Assembly: GCF_021347895.1 (NCBI RefSeq)
Contig: NC_067117.1
Span: forward strand, 31,874,067 to 31,938,066
Direction of reading: 5' to 3'
DNA: 64,000 nt
DNA from: Acanthochromis polyacanthus
Taxonomy: Eukaryota > Chordata > Actinopteri > Pomacentridae
Every line of letters begins with the position of its first letter. Position 1 is the first letter of the stretch. This document shows, one piece after another, positions 23,970-36,246 of this stretch. Under the pieces are notes generated by a model that did not search any database, was not told the DNA's origin, and saw nothing but the letters and a program-made list of their open reading frames with translations. A program made the position numbers and the translations under genes.

Positions 23970-25801
23970 ACACATTTAAACAAATAGAGAAAAATTTAAA
24001 TATAAGCCAGTCTTGGTCCCAACAAAGGTTTGTTTGAAAAAGTTAATTGCTCACAACGTACATACACAGTGACGGGACAAGTATTTAAATGTTTAATGTA
24101 AGTTGAAGTCTGAAAAAGTGTCCAAAATAAAATAAATTTGCTTATTATGTCTGTATATTTGTTAAATGCAGTGTGGTTTTAAAGTGGTTTGTAAATCAGC
24201 AAAAAAGAAAAAGTACAACTACCTCAGAACTGTGCAAATACTCTTAATTACTTTCCACCCCTTAAGCTATCTGACTCGTACATAGTTGATTCCATGTAGG
24301 AGCTTCTGCACATGTAGCTGTTAAAATTACTAAAATATCACCCATGCAGATTTGATATATTTATTATTTTAATTAGTGCAGTTCATTCATGAAAAAGCTG
24401 TCTTATGAAGTGCTCCTTGTATATTTTAATCAGGTGAGGAATTTTGACAAATGCCACTGTACCCCAATAAAATCTTTTTTTGTCTGAAGGCTGTTGCTTT
24501 CTGAGAGGGTTGCAGACTGTATGATGCTGCAGCCTTTGGTCCACTGCAGAAAGGAGTTTGTAAGTGTGCTCAAACGCTTTACAGTTTCAATCTGTCTCTG
24601 AATTTTACCTTGTCAGTAAGTGAAGACTGTACACACACATGCAGAGGCAAAGTTGGTGAAATGAACCTTTTGCATTTAATGGTGGTGCTAGAAAATAATC
24701 CCAGTGATGCTTTTTGTGAAAGTTAAAGGGATGTCACTGAAATCCATTTTCATCTCTACAACCTCATATCACATTTCATCAATTTGCCTCAAGAGGCGTA
24801 CGACCCGTCTGTCCTTAGACCCTCAGTTCATATGAGGAGAGATTCCTCCTCCAATAAAGGCAGACGTGCAATAAAGAGAGGACAAATTGAAGATTACTGG
24901 AACAGACTGATGAGTGAGACTACAACTTGAATACTTGGTGGACAGGGGACTGAATCTGAGGTTTTACAGGTTTTTCTTACTATCCTCTCTCTCTGATTGC
25001 GTATACGTGTGTGAGCCACTGGAGGAAGAAAAATGTATATCTTTGACTTCGGTGACAATAGCAACTATAGGAGCACTGTTAAAAGCAAAAAGTTCTACCA
25101 AATTCTAAATAGACTAATTCACCGATTATCAGGGTATCACATCAGGTCTTTACCCTTATGGAGTTGCTGATGGGTTCATGGGAGACTGACCATCTAGTCC
25201 ACATTGGAGTGCTGATAGATCCAGTACTCTGTTGTGGGAATTCACTATTGAACTAATGATAAAATTGAAAGCATATGGGTACATTGACTTCTTGTATACA
25301 GTGAACTATCTAGACTGCAAACCTATACCATACAACAAAGTCTGAACTACAAGCTGTACGTTAGACCCTGTCTCTCTTTCTCTGCACTCGTGAGTTGAAA
25401 CCAAGCTTATGTCTACCTAGCAAAAATAAAGAAAGGAAGGTGGTCAATCTTTTGATAGGGTTACATCATAAACCCCCAGATATGAAAAGATTCAAACATA
25501 ATGACGATAGAAACATCCTGATTGGTTTTTAAGACACATGGGTTATGGTTTTCCAGAAAAAGCAGGAGAGTTTAGAAGAGGTTTACAGGAGTATATAAGA
25601 TGATGTAGTCAGTTAAAATCTTGAAATTTTGCTCATGTTTGTTCGTACAGCCTCTGTATTGAATGAATAATATTCACATCAGACTCTGAAGATTCTTCTT
25701 TTGAAAAGTTTTTTCCTGAAGACCCCAGTAGATGATCCAGAAGTGATTTTTTTGTCTATATGTTTGACAAAGCTGCCTGATCATCACAACAACTCACTAG
25801 A
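23970..25801. other. Non-coding stretch, no gene recognised
   Basis: About 30 bp near 25643-25672 (GTTCGTACAGCCTCTGTATT) recurs at 55840-55866. No gene seen. Confidence 0.45.
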
Positions 25802-26059
25802 GGTTATCCAGAGTTGTTTAAAACAATCCACTGGACTTTAAGAAAGTCGATACTCCCAACAACAATCGTTGAGGAGCCAGATGGGTCTTGGCTATGGTTG
25901 TTGGAATGTGAATAGCACTGACCACACCTCACAGAGGTTAAAAACTGAGACAACACCAACCACCACCAGAACTGAAAAAGCCTCTTGGATGAGAGGTGAA
26001 ACATCTTCAAAGAACTTTCTTAAAGTCCAGTGGATTGATTTAAACAACTTTGGATAACC
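25802..26059. repeat. Short element with 46-bp terminal inverted repeats
   Basis: GGTTATCCAGAGTTGTTTAA... at 25802-25847 is repeated in inverted form at 26013-26059 with two or three mismatches. The inner sequence (TGGATGAGAGGTGAAACATC at about 25987) is a word I associate with a dispersed fish repeat, possibly a retroelement fragment. No clear target duplication. Confidence 0.65.
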
Positions 26060-26094
26060 ATGACCTGGATGAATGAGAACCTACACAGACAACT

Positions 26095-26258
26095 CACTAG
26101 AGGGATTATATATCTCATTTGACCTGGGAACATCTGAGGATCCCCCAGGACGAGCTGAAAAACATTGCTGGGGAGAGTGGCATCTGGAATGTCCTGCTAA
26201 GCCTGCCGCCATCATGACCAAGCCTGGAATAAGAAGAAAAAAATGGATGGATGACATT
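26095..26258 (+). pseudogene. Rex/RTE-like LINE 3' end fragment
   Basis: It aligns in order with the end of the LINE seen at 21180-21385: AGGGATTATATATCTC, GACCTGGGAACATCTGAGG, GGGGAGAGTGGCATCTGG, ending GAAGAAAAAAATGGATGGATG-like sequence. Short and frame-broken. Confidence 0.6.
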
Positions 26259-26262
26259 TAAT

Positions 26263-27663
26263 GATGTAGCTGTTGAGGTGCATCATGACCAAGATGATCA
26301 TTTCAGCAGGAAAAGTAAGCTCTGCCCTAGCTGACTTAAAATGAGGCAACTCTGCACTACAAAGGAACAAAACACTCCATTTAAAGCAAACAAATCTCTG
26401 TATTGTTCTAAATGTTGGGAATTGACTGTGATGGTGAAAGTTGCAGTTCATGACTACTGCATTTGAATTGAGGTTTCTTGGAAATATAGCATTCTAAACA
26501 TGTTTGGCAAACCACGAGTACTTTGCTCTTCTGTCTGAAGTGTAGAAGTCAGTTCCTTCCAGGACACTTCAGCCTAGTTTTAGAGAAAGTGGGCCATGGC
26601 CTCAGACAGACAGCTTATATAGAAACTCGAAACTAGAGCTCAGACTCACGATTATCACCTTTTCTCCTGCTCAAACTCTTCTCATCTCGTCTTCATCTTT
26701 TCTCGTTTGGTCAGGCAGCTACTCGCCCATAGAGTTAGACTGTATTTTACAACTTTTTATTCATCTTCTCCGTTGTTTCTACATAAAGTACAGTTTTTTT
26801 TTTACTAGTGGTTACATGATTATTTATGGATTAATCATTTAAGCTGCTGTTTGCAATGTTTTTTTCTTTTTTTTTGTCATATGTGTTCTTGTAAAGTATT
26901 TCCTATCATAGTCAACATGAGTATTGTACGATGGCACCAGATGTTCTTTTTCCATGAAGAGCCCTGAAAGCATCGTCTTAATCTAGTTTGGTCGTCATAA
27001 AACAAGATTATCCATGCAACAGTGGAAAACACGTAACTGTCAGAAATCAATTCTGGTCACTTCAGGAGCCTGAGAGGAGACTGTGTTCTGTTTTAATGGA
27101 ACTAGTTAATACACTTTTGCAAGAGAAGATACCTCTTGGATGAGTGTTACAGTAGATTCTCAAGACAGCCTTCCCAACTGGATTATTTACAAAGCGTACA
27201 ACAAACATGGCATAGCATTGCTGAGGTTTTTCTGAAGGCTGTGAGAGATAATATAAGGACCCCCTCCGATGTAAATCAAGTTTTTACACTGAAACATGTC
27301 CATGTGGTGTTGTTTTTATGCTGGAAGATACATCATGAGCGAGATAAACAGTCAACACCAATGCTTAGCGACAGTCTCAAAGTCTTGGATTCAGACTTCT
27401 GCATTTTCATACGAAACACACTTAAGGAACTAATCTTGAGAACCTGAAGGGAGAACCTTTCTGTATCATTATTCTTCATCAGAAGTTGTTGCCTGTTCAA
27501 AGATGTTTGACTAATTATTCCCATACATATTACAGCTTGCTATTGTGTAGCATAGAGTGGTTTCACTGTGTTTGAGCAGCGTCGTAGGTGAGCTGGTGCG
27601 CTCAAGCTGCAGGGAGCATGGAAAGAGGGGTGAAGACAAGCAGGGGCTTCATAGAGCTGCACA
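26263..27663. other. Non-coding stretch, no gene recognised
   Basis: The open frame at 27136-27447 has no recognisable domain or supporting exon structure. Confidence 0.45.
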
Positions 27664-27671
27664 TTCTAAAA

Positions 27672-28651
27672 CAGGGGTCGGCAACCCGCGGCTCTGGAGC
27701 CGCATGCAGCTCTTTCATCCCTCTGTTGCGGCTCCCTGTAACTTTGGAAAATAAATAATCAGCAGGCCATTTAATTAAAATTTCTTTTATTTTGGATTGT
27801 TAATTTTTTAAATTTAATACTAAATTTGAAGATTATGGTGATCTTGTAACATCAAAATAAAACATCTTAATTTTTTGTCTGTCAAAATATGCGTCCCAGC
27901 CGTTAATCTCCAAAACTCGCCGGCCTGCGTGTATTCATTTGGAGTCCTGTTGATCTTCGGATCCCAGTGTTTGCTCTACATTCATTCAGCAGCGGCGGGC
28001 TACCATTCCTAAATCCTAGCTGTCGCTCCTTCAAATTTCTTTGTTTTTCTTACTGTCGCAAATACACCACTGCTGCACGTCTCCGCCTTCACAGAAGAGT
28101 CCTGCACTGTGTCGGGTACTCATGAGTACTAAGGTAAACTACGGATAATTGTCTTGCTCAGTATCTACTCTTTGATATGGTAATACGACGTTACTCGCGA
28201 GAACATGACTCAATGTCACATCCAGCATCCAGGCAGCAGGTCAGAGAGTCATAGGAGTGTTGTCTTGGAAAATAGGGCAGCGACTTACCGGAGAAAAGTT
28301 ATTAGCTTAAGATAAATAGATAAATAGATTTTACAAGTTAAATAGACATTCGCAAATTATTGATTTCCAGCTAACATTACGTAACATATGAGGTCCAAGA
28401 GGAAAAATGACATTAACCAAGTAAGATAAATATTAGTGGTAGGACACAATTAAAAAAATGAATCTATCTAATTAGAGGCTTTGTAATTAATTAATCACAA
28501 CTGATTAACAAGGGCATAAAGGCAAAAAAGCGATATATGCAGTGTTGTCTTCATTTTAAATGCCAAAAGGATTTTGTGGCTCCCGGTGTTTTCTTTTCTG
28601 TGAGAAACAGGTAGAAATGGCTCTTTGAGTGTTAAAGGTTGCCGACCCCTG
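27672..28651. mobile_element. Non-autonomous hAT transposon
   Basis: The ends CAGGGGTCGGCAACC and GGTTGCCGACCCCTG are perfect inverted repeats of the hAT type. The 8-bp flanks are TTCTAAAA (27664-27671) and TTCTAGAG (28652-28659). The right one fits the hAT target preference nTCTAGAn, and the left differs at two positions. The 980-bp interior is AT-rich and encodes no transposase. Confidence 0.88.
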
Positions 28652-28659
28652 TTCTAGAG

Positions 28660-29988
28660 GAAGGAAAGAGTTTCATCTATGCCACTTTAAGATTTAAAAA
28701 AGGGTTATTGTAATGCAATAAACTTAAATATATGGAACCTTGGCCTTGATTTTCAAACAGAAGTTCCTACTGTGACATAAAGAAATAACAGAGTCCTAAT
28801 TATATACCTATTATCTGTAACATGGTGCTGTTAGAAGCTTTTTATGCATGAAGAACTGGGTCATGTTTTCAACAAGCCTCAGACACCCAGCATCTCTGTG
28901 AGGCTGTATGTGAGCACAGCTCAGTGCGTTGAGCTAAATGCTAGCATGCTCATGCTGATGCAAATATGCTGATGTTTGCCGTGCTCGCTGCCTGAGATTA
29001 GCACACTAAGTAGCACATAGCAGAAAGTATAGTCAAGTCTGATGGGGATATCGTTAGCTTTTCAAAGCATTGCTCTGATAAACAGGTTAAACGTGTAGGG
29101 AAATACATGAAAAGAAGATCTTGAGTTGTGCATGAACTATTGTACCAATTTAATTGAATCAGCTGTCTGAGAAATGATCCACTGACAGTATCAAAAGAAT
29201 TACTGTGTATCCCGCAAATGTTGGAAGGCTTTCTTCTTTATGGGCTTCGCTGTTAACCTATAAAGTGTATTTTACTGATACACATGCTGCACTGCTGGTA
29301 CTTATTAGTTATGACCTACTGATTAATGGTATGGTAAATGCTTTTTCTTGGCGAGCAGTAAACGGTGTGGTCATACCAGCACACACAGTCCTTCAGATGA
29401 TTGTCCCGCTGCTCCATCTGCTCCTCCTCTCCACGAGCTCATTGTGTTTTCTGCTGACTCAACAGGACGCCAGCTCTGTATTCTGTCATCGCAGATTTCC
29501 CAGAAGGCCACTGACATCCATGTGAGATTAAGAAGCTCTCCCATGAGGCCCGGCTTTTCTTTGAGGGGGGAGAAGTGGTAATGCAACCAGGAGCAGTGAT
29601 TGCTTTTTTTCCCCTCAGTCTCCATGAAAGGATGCTGAGGAGATTTCTGCAAACATTGGGACCAAAAAGCTGGATTTTCTAACTAGTTTCTCTAGTAAAG
29701 CATTCTTAAAATTGTGCCAAGGTTTGAAGATTGGTGGACTAACATAGCATACCTTTATTTAGTGTGGTTACACGATTAATTGAGGGGGACTCCACAACTT
29801 TCTAGCAAAATCAGGTTAACAGCAGCCATATGTCATGGATTTGTTGATCTATTCAGTCTTCTGTCATACATGATATGAAGTATTTATCAACAATGTGAAT
29901 GCTGCCATTGAACAAACCGTTTCCTTGGCAACCTGTAAATGCATGGACATCATGTGGTTTGCTATTAGCAACAGTACTCTTGAAGGTA
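28660..29988. other. Non-coding stretch with one dispersed-repeat fragment
   Basis: 28925-29060 (GAGCTAAATGCTAGCATGC, ATATGCTGATGTTTGCC) resembles a dispersed teleost repeat from memory. The open frame 29205-29525 is not recognisable. Confidence 0.45.
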
Positions 29989-29990
29989 TA

Positions 29991-30565
29991 CCGGGCTTTG
30001 CAAAAGTTCTGTTACACTCGGTTTCATGACCTTTAGAGACGCTTACATGTCGGAGTGAAAAATTCCATTAAATAAACTGAAAGTTCTACCTTATAGGCAG
30101 GTGTCCTTAATACAATTTTTTTTCTCCGGTGAAGTTGTATCAAGATGGAAGTCAAAAGAGTTGAGATATCTGCTCTCCTTTGTGCTGAACATCAGCCGGA
30201 TGACCGTCCACAGAGTCGCGGAGAGGCTAAAGAATGGTAAAGATCTTTGAGGTCTTCACCATTCTTGAAAGATCACTGAAAGATCTTCACCATTCTTGAG
30301 CCTCTCCGCGACTCTGTGGACGGTCATCCGGCTGATGTTCAACTGCTTGGCTCTGTCAGACTTGTTGTGGCCAGCATGAAGGAGAGCAGATATCTCAACT
30401 CTTTTGACTTCCATCTTGATACAACTTCCCCAGAGAAAAAAATTGTATTAAGGACACCTGCCTATAAGGTAGAACTTTCAGTTTATTACATGGAATTTTT
30501 CACTCCGACATGTAAACGTCTCTAAAGATCATGAAACCGTGTAACAGAACTTTTGCAAAGCCCGG
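29991..30565. mobile_element. Foldback mariner-like element built from a transposase 5' end
   Basis: Two long inverted arms of roughly 260-290 bp start CCGGGCTTTGCAAAAGTTC and end with the complement. TA lies outside both (29989-29990, 30566-30567). Each arm contains the beginning of a transposase gene; read from either side towards the centre it gives MEVKRVEISALL, then RMTVHRVAERLKNG, a helix-turn-helix DNA-binding segment. The left arm lacks about 39 bp that the right arm keeps (near 30345-30385). No catalytic domain is present. Confidence 0.85.
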
Positions 30566-30889
30566 TATTTATTTTTTGCTAATTTGCCTTACAAATTATA
30601 TTCTTGAGGAAAGGCAGGTGCAGTGTCCAGTGCATTCACTAGATATGTTTTTCCACTTCCAGGAAGTACGATATTTTTCCAGTGTATGCAAATTCTAAGG
30701 TACTGTGCTTTGGGATTTTTTTACACCAAAGTCTGTTTGCAGGCAATGTTCAAATTATTGTCAGCTTAGCTCCCAAAGAAGCAACAAAATTTAAAGGTTC
30801 TTGAAAAAATGATTGCAAGCTCAATTGATAAAAGAAAAGCATTGTGCCAGTTCATCCATTTTCTTTCACTTGGGTCATCCTTCTCCTCA

Positions 30890-31215
30890 GCAATGTTTTC
30901 AAATTCCTCCTGGAGGATCCCAATGCTTTCCTAGGGGAGATCCTATATTTGGATAACTTCAGGAAGTTCTGTGTCTCCTCCCACTCGGAGGAGACACAAA
31001 AATCTGTAAAGGAAGACATTCTAATCCGATGCCCAAACCTCAGCAGGCAATGAATCTACTCCCAGCTGACTCCAGATGTCCAAACACCTCAACCCATCTC
31101 TAAGTCTGATTCCAGCCACTATACAGAGGAAACCCATTTTGACTGTTTGTATCCTCAGTCACATTCTTTCATTTACTACCTGAACCTCGTGTCTATGACT
31201 TGAGGGCTGAGGCTA
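30890..31215 (-). pseudogene. LINE fragment (minus strand)
   Basis: Words such as ATCCGATGCCCAAACCTC, CCATCTCTAAGTCTGA and ACAGAGGAAACCCATTTTG occur in the order I recall from the antisense strand of a teleost LINE coding region. Heavily diverged, with no open frame. Confidence 0.45.
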
Positions 31216-31548
31216 CTTACTTACAAACAAGATGCTACAATACTTCAACTCCTTCATTTGGGACAGCAAATCTCCCCCAACCCAGTGCGGATGACTTACA
31301 GTGGATTGCCCCTAGTTTTTGGCAGAGAAAAATGACCTCAGACTTTGAGGTGCTGACATATCAAAGTCACCGCACATTTGGTCGAAAACCACCTTATTTT
31401 AAAGTTAAAGGTTCAATGAAGCTAACAGAACCATGTCATCTACAGAAGGCTTTTTGTCCAAACCCTATTAAGTCTGCCTAAAGTGGTCCTAGTTGAGTCA
31501 GTTTTTGTCCAAGCTAAAGGCCAAACTTTGAAAATTAAAATATATCTA

Positions 31549-31914
31549 CACTACTGTTCAAACGTTTGGGGTCACCCAGACAACTTTATGCTTTCTATGA
31601 AAACTCACACTTCTATTCATGTGCTAGCATAACTGCACAAAAGTTTTCTAATCATCAATTAGCCTTTCAACAGCATTAGCTAACACAGTGGAGCATTAGA
31701 ACACAGGAGTGATGGTTGCTGGAAATGTTCCTCTGAACCCCTATGCAGATATTCCATTAAAAATCAACCGTTTCCAGCTAGAATAGTCATTCACCACATT
31801 AACAATGTCTAGACTGTATTTCTGATTAATTTAATGGTATCTTCATTGAAAAAAAAGTTTTTCTTTCAAAAATAGGAACACTTCTAACTGACCTGAAACT
31901 TTGGGACGGTAGTG
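31549..31914 (-). mobile_element. TTCAAAAG MITE, copy D
   Basis: CACTACTGTTCAAACG at left and ACGGTAGTG at right, with TA outside both (31547-31548, 31915-31916). Same orientation as copies C and E. Confidence 0.85.
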
Positions 31915-32462
31915 TACATCTGAAGAGGTTAGAAAGAAGACATTTTTGCCAATGTCTGTACAGTTTGACTCAGCTTGAGGCTACATTAGCTGATCTACTA
32001 TAACTAATTTGAATCTGAGAATTAACTGTCAGCAGTCAAGAACTGTGGTTTAGTATCAGACTCTGACAAGGACATAAATGTGTGGAATTGAAAAGACAGT
32101 ACGTCTGGTTCTGCCGTGCTGATTTCTTTCTTTCAAATTATCCATCATGAATCCAACATTAATCCAGATTTGAGTGGAGCATTCTCTTTACTAACACATC
32201 ATGCTTATCTTGTAAAGTTGTAGGAAACAGATGAAGTAAGGTCAACATATTTAGAGAACATTTAGCAACTTTTCATCTCTGTTTCATAAAAACACATAAC
32301 AGGGGGCCTCTTAAAACACTTTACTGTCGGAAATATTCTTGTTTAAATCCTGGAGACCAAGTTTCTGAAGCGTAGCTTGGATGGGAGACAATAAAACCTC
32401 TGATAGATAATGTCGACAAGTGAATCCAACCTTCTGTACTGTGGGTCATTGCTCACATTAAT
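31549..32462. repeat. 0.9-kb direct repeat, left member
   Basis: MITE copy D plus about 550 bp of following sequence is repeated in the same orientation at 56225-57125. Shared words include GAGAATTAACTGTCAGC, GACAGTACGTCTGGTTCTGC and AACAGGGGGCCTCTTAAAAC. Identity looks like about 90% by eye. A 27-bp segment near 32060 is absent from the right member. Confidence 0.8.
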
Positions 32463-32644
32463 GGTTATAAATGATGGCAGGTGGTAACAGCTTGAACTAT
32501 AAAGAGAACAGAAGCCTTCAGTGCCTGAATGAAACTGAAAATTGAAGAGGGCAGAGAGCTTTTCATATTCGGAACTATATCTGTCTGACAGTGAATTTAG
32601 TTTGTGTGAATGAGGAGGTTAGTCAGTCTCTGGAGTTGCTTGTT

Positions 32645-35290
32645 AGGGTCCGAGCACCACGAAGTGGCCAAAATGGCCAAAATGGCTCAACAGCACCCCC
32701 TAGAAAACTAAGAAAATTCAGCCCCCAGACAGCGTTTGACCTAGACTTCTGAAATTCGGTACACTTATGTAACTCGTCAAGATGCACAAGAAAGCCTCAT
32801 GGACCATTACCCATAATCCAACAGGAAGTCGGCCATTTTGAATTGTGTGTCATGTTTTGGACAATTTTGTGTCATTTATGGACACTTTTCAAAATCTACA
32901 AACTCAAACAGCGTAACCCTGATAGAGCTGAAATTTGGTCAGGATGTACACCATTCATGGGTGATCAAAAGCTATCAAAATGGTCCACAACAGTCTGACG
33001 GTGTGGTCATGGCGACCAGCGGAATGCGGCCATTTTGAATAGGATTCATATTTTGGACAAAGTTGTCATTTTTGGACATTTTCAAAGGCTATAAACTCAA
33101 ACGGCGTAACCCAGAGAGAGCTGAAATTTGGCCTGGATGTACTCCAGTCATGGGTGATCAAAAGTTATCAAAACGCTCTGCAAAAGTCTGAGGGCGTGGA
33201 AATGGCGACTCACGGAATACGGCCATTTTGAAATATGATTCATATTTTGTCATTTTTGGACATTTTCAAAAATTATTAACTCAAACAGTGTAACCCCTAG
33301 AGAGCTGAAATTTGATGTACACCTGTCATGGGTGATCAAAAGTTATCAAAATGGTTCGCAACAGTCTGACGGTGTGATCATAGCGACCAACCGAATGCGG
33401 CCATTTTGAATATGATTCATATTTTGGACGATTTTGTCAGTTTTGGACATTTTCAAAAGCTATAAACTCAAACTCACTAACACCGAGAGAGCTCAAATTT
33501 GGCCAGGATGTACTCCAGTCATGGGTCATCGAAAGTTATCAAAACGCTCCACAAAAGCGTGAGGGTGTGGAAATGGCGACCTACGGAGTGTGGCCATTTT
33601 GAATGCCTCGCCACAAAACAGGAAGTGCTGTCTAACTAGCCTGTACATGCTCCAAACTGCTTGAAACTTTACATGTGTGGTCAGAGTTCAGCCCCAATCA
33701 CATCCATAGGTCAATATACACTGACAGTCATAGCGCCACCCAGTGGCCATTTTGAATGCCTCGCCACAAAACAGGAAGTGCTGTCTAACTAGCCTGTACA
33801 TGCTCCAATCTGTCTCAAATTTTACAAGTGTCATCAGAGTCCGGCCCTAATCAAATCCATGTGACACCTGACGGCCATTTTGGATTTCTTGCCATTAAAC
33901 AGGAAGTGCTGTATAACTAGCCTGTGCATGCACCAATCAATCTGAAACTTTACATGTGTGATCAGAGTCCTTCCCTAATCAGTTCCAAAGACCAATATAC
34001 AGTAAAAGTGATAGTGATATCTGGCCATCATTTTGAATGTCTCACCATGAAACACGAAGTGCTGTCTAACTAGCCTGTGCATGCTCCAATCTGCCTCAAA
34101 CTTTACATGTGTCATCAGAATAAACAGTAGAAGTGATAGTGATATCTGGCCACCATGTTGAATGTCCAGCCCGATCTCACAAGGATTTGTGAAACTGTCA
34201 CGTAATTTTTTGTTTCGGGTTCGTGCGCACCAACACGATTTCGTCATGTTTTTCGTGCCGCTCACCACGAAATGCACACCAATGTATTTTAAACGGCGGA
34301 CTTTTCGTGCCACTCAGAACGTATTTCAAACGAATGGGTATATTATATTTTTAAAGTAAAACCGTGGCGAATCCAACGCTATATTTTGCATGACATCGTC
34401 CCTAACCATAACCCTAACCATAACCTAACCATAACCTAACCATAACCCTAACCATAACCCGGTGGTACACTTACCAATTTGCATAGGAATTTAAAGAATG
34501 TCCGACGGCCGCAAACGCGATCACACAAGCAGTATACGCCAATGGACAGCTTAGATCGTCATGAATCCGCCGGTATAAACCACTTTCAGATGTGATTACC
34601 ACAGCAGGTTTCGTTGTGAGCAACACGAAAAACATTTCGTGGTGAGCGGCATGAAAAACATGACGAAATCGTGTTGGTGCGCACGAAACCGAAACAAAAA
34701 TTTACGTGACAGTTTCACGAATCCCTGTGAGACCGGGTTGGAATGTCTCACCATGAAACACGAAGTGCTGTCTAACTAGCCTGTACACGCTCCAATCTGC
34801 CTCAAACTTTACATGTGTGTTCAGAATCCGGCCATAATCACTATCATAGTGCCGTCTGGTGGCCATTTTGGATTTCTCGCTATGAAACAGGAAGTGTTGT
34901 GTAACTACACTGTAAATGCTCCAATCTTCCTCAAACCATACATGTGTGATCAGAGCCCAGGCCTAATCACATCCATAGGTCGATGTACATTTACAGTCAT
35001 AGCACCACCTGGCGACCATTTTGAATGTCTTCCCATGAAACAGGAAGTGATGGATAAGTGGTATGTCAATTCTCCAATCCCTCGCTGTCACATGGCGCTA
35101 TGCCTGAAGATTTGCACAGACTTCCCAACTGGAAAAATATTGGATCTTGTAGGGAAAGTGCACATATGTGTGGCAAAATGGCTCAACAGCGCACCGTGCA
35201 ACATTTGGAACATCTATTATTGCCAGGTCCTTTCAATGACATCCACTAAATTTTGATGGCATATGTAGCACATCAAGATGCAAAAAAAGG
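32645..35290. repeat. Tandem-unit repetitive element, left part
   Basis: Begins GTCCGAGCACCACGAAG. First come four units of about 180-195 bp, each with GGCCATTTTGAAT, TTTTGGACATTTTCAAA and GATCAAAAGTTATCAAAA (boundaries near 32832, 33028, 33221, 33399, 33592). Then come units of about 125-155 bp with CAGGAAGTGCTGTCTAACTA and GCCTGTACATGCTCCAA. It is interrupted at 34167-34740 by a MITE. Near 35180 a segment like the beginning (CAAAATGGCTCAACAGCG) reappears. Non-coding. I recognise it as a dispersed fish repeat family but cannot name it. Confidence 0.75.
34167..34740 (+). mobile_element. Palindromic MITE with 7-bp target duplication (copy 2)
   Basis: CAGCCCGATCTCAC...GAGACCGGGTTG is flanked by exact GAATGTC at 34160-34166 and 34741-34747. 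Removing the element restores an uninterrupted unit of the surrounding array. Terminal inverted repeats are about 108 bp and roughly 90% identical. The core contains a telomere-like run of AACCATAACCCTAACC. 574 bp, non-coding. Copy 1 is at 7247-7776. Confidence 0.9.
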
Positions 35291-35709
35291 TACTCACACT
35301 GACTACATATACAAGCTAATATTCAGTCATGTTGCCACTGCATTTCCATATTGCCCCTAACTGCCAAGAAGACATGACACGTTTGATTGTGTGACACATT
35401 TAGCTACTTGAATGTTGTGCTACTATTATTTAAGTTATTAACAGTTAAGCTAAATGGCTAATAACACATTTCAGCACCTCTCATGTTTAAGTCAAAATTA
35501 GCAGGGCACCGCAGGGAATTGAACCCCATCCCAGTAAACCAGGAGTACCATTACCAGTGCCTTTTGCTTTTTGACACTACATGGAAGGCAAAGCAAAACC
35601 TGCATTACAACAGCATATGCGTGGCTGAATTTTAAATTGTTGCCACATTCTACACCATTACATTAATCACATGTATTCTATGACATCCCCTTATTATTTA
35701 ATGTGTCTC
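35291..35709. other. Unassigned segment with a tRNA-like hairpin
   Basis: Between the array and the CACTA-like end. On the minus strand 35561-35505 has a 7-bp acceptor-like stem (GGCACTG with CGGTGCC) and a T-arm-like GGGGTTCAATTCCC. At 57 nt it is too short for a tRNA and probably a pseudogene or SINE remnant. Confidence 0.35.
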
Positions 35710-35712
35710 CCC

Positions 35713-35850
35713 AGCTGAAAAAAAACAGCATGGACCAGCATGCTGGTCACCAGCATGAAGACCAACATTTGTTGTGTTTTGAAGCTGGTCACCAGCATGG
35801 TATGCTGGTGACCAGCATCCACCATACCATGCTAGTGACCAGCTACCCGC
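35713..35850. repeat. Left subterminal ACCAGCAT repeats
   Basis: At least six copies of ACCAGCATG or its complement CATGCTGGT in both orientations, immediately inside the left end. Likely transposase-binding sites, by analogy with CACTA elements. Confidence 0.75.
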
Positions 35851-36246
35851 TAACCCGCTCCGATGTCGTGAGTGGGAGGGGGGGGTGGCGCTATACCGCG
35901 AGCAGCGGAGCTAGCTGAACGCCGCTGCTTGGGACACACGTCTCAATTCTGATCACAGATGTATTAAAAATGACTCCCGAGACACACACACGTTTTGCAC
36001 ACACTGTTGCTCAGTGAAATCTGGCTGGTACGACCGTGTCCGACCAGTAGCGGCGAACGCGGAAATGCCCATCAGCAGCCGACCACGCGAGTTTCGTGTT
36101 GGACGGACTGGCTTGGCTCCGTGCCAGTGGAAACGCAAACTGGTTTTTAGAATGAACCAAATAAGCTCTGAACTAGCACAGTGCCCAGAGGCTCACTGTG
36201 GATGACACAACACACTGCTGAGGAAGAAACCAGCGGTTACACGTAC

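Noticed and set aside
29205..29525. 106-codon frame with hydrophobic stretches
   Set aside because: No homology recognised, and the Leu-rich segment alone is not evidence for a gene.
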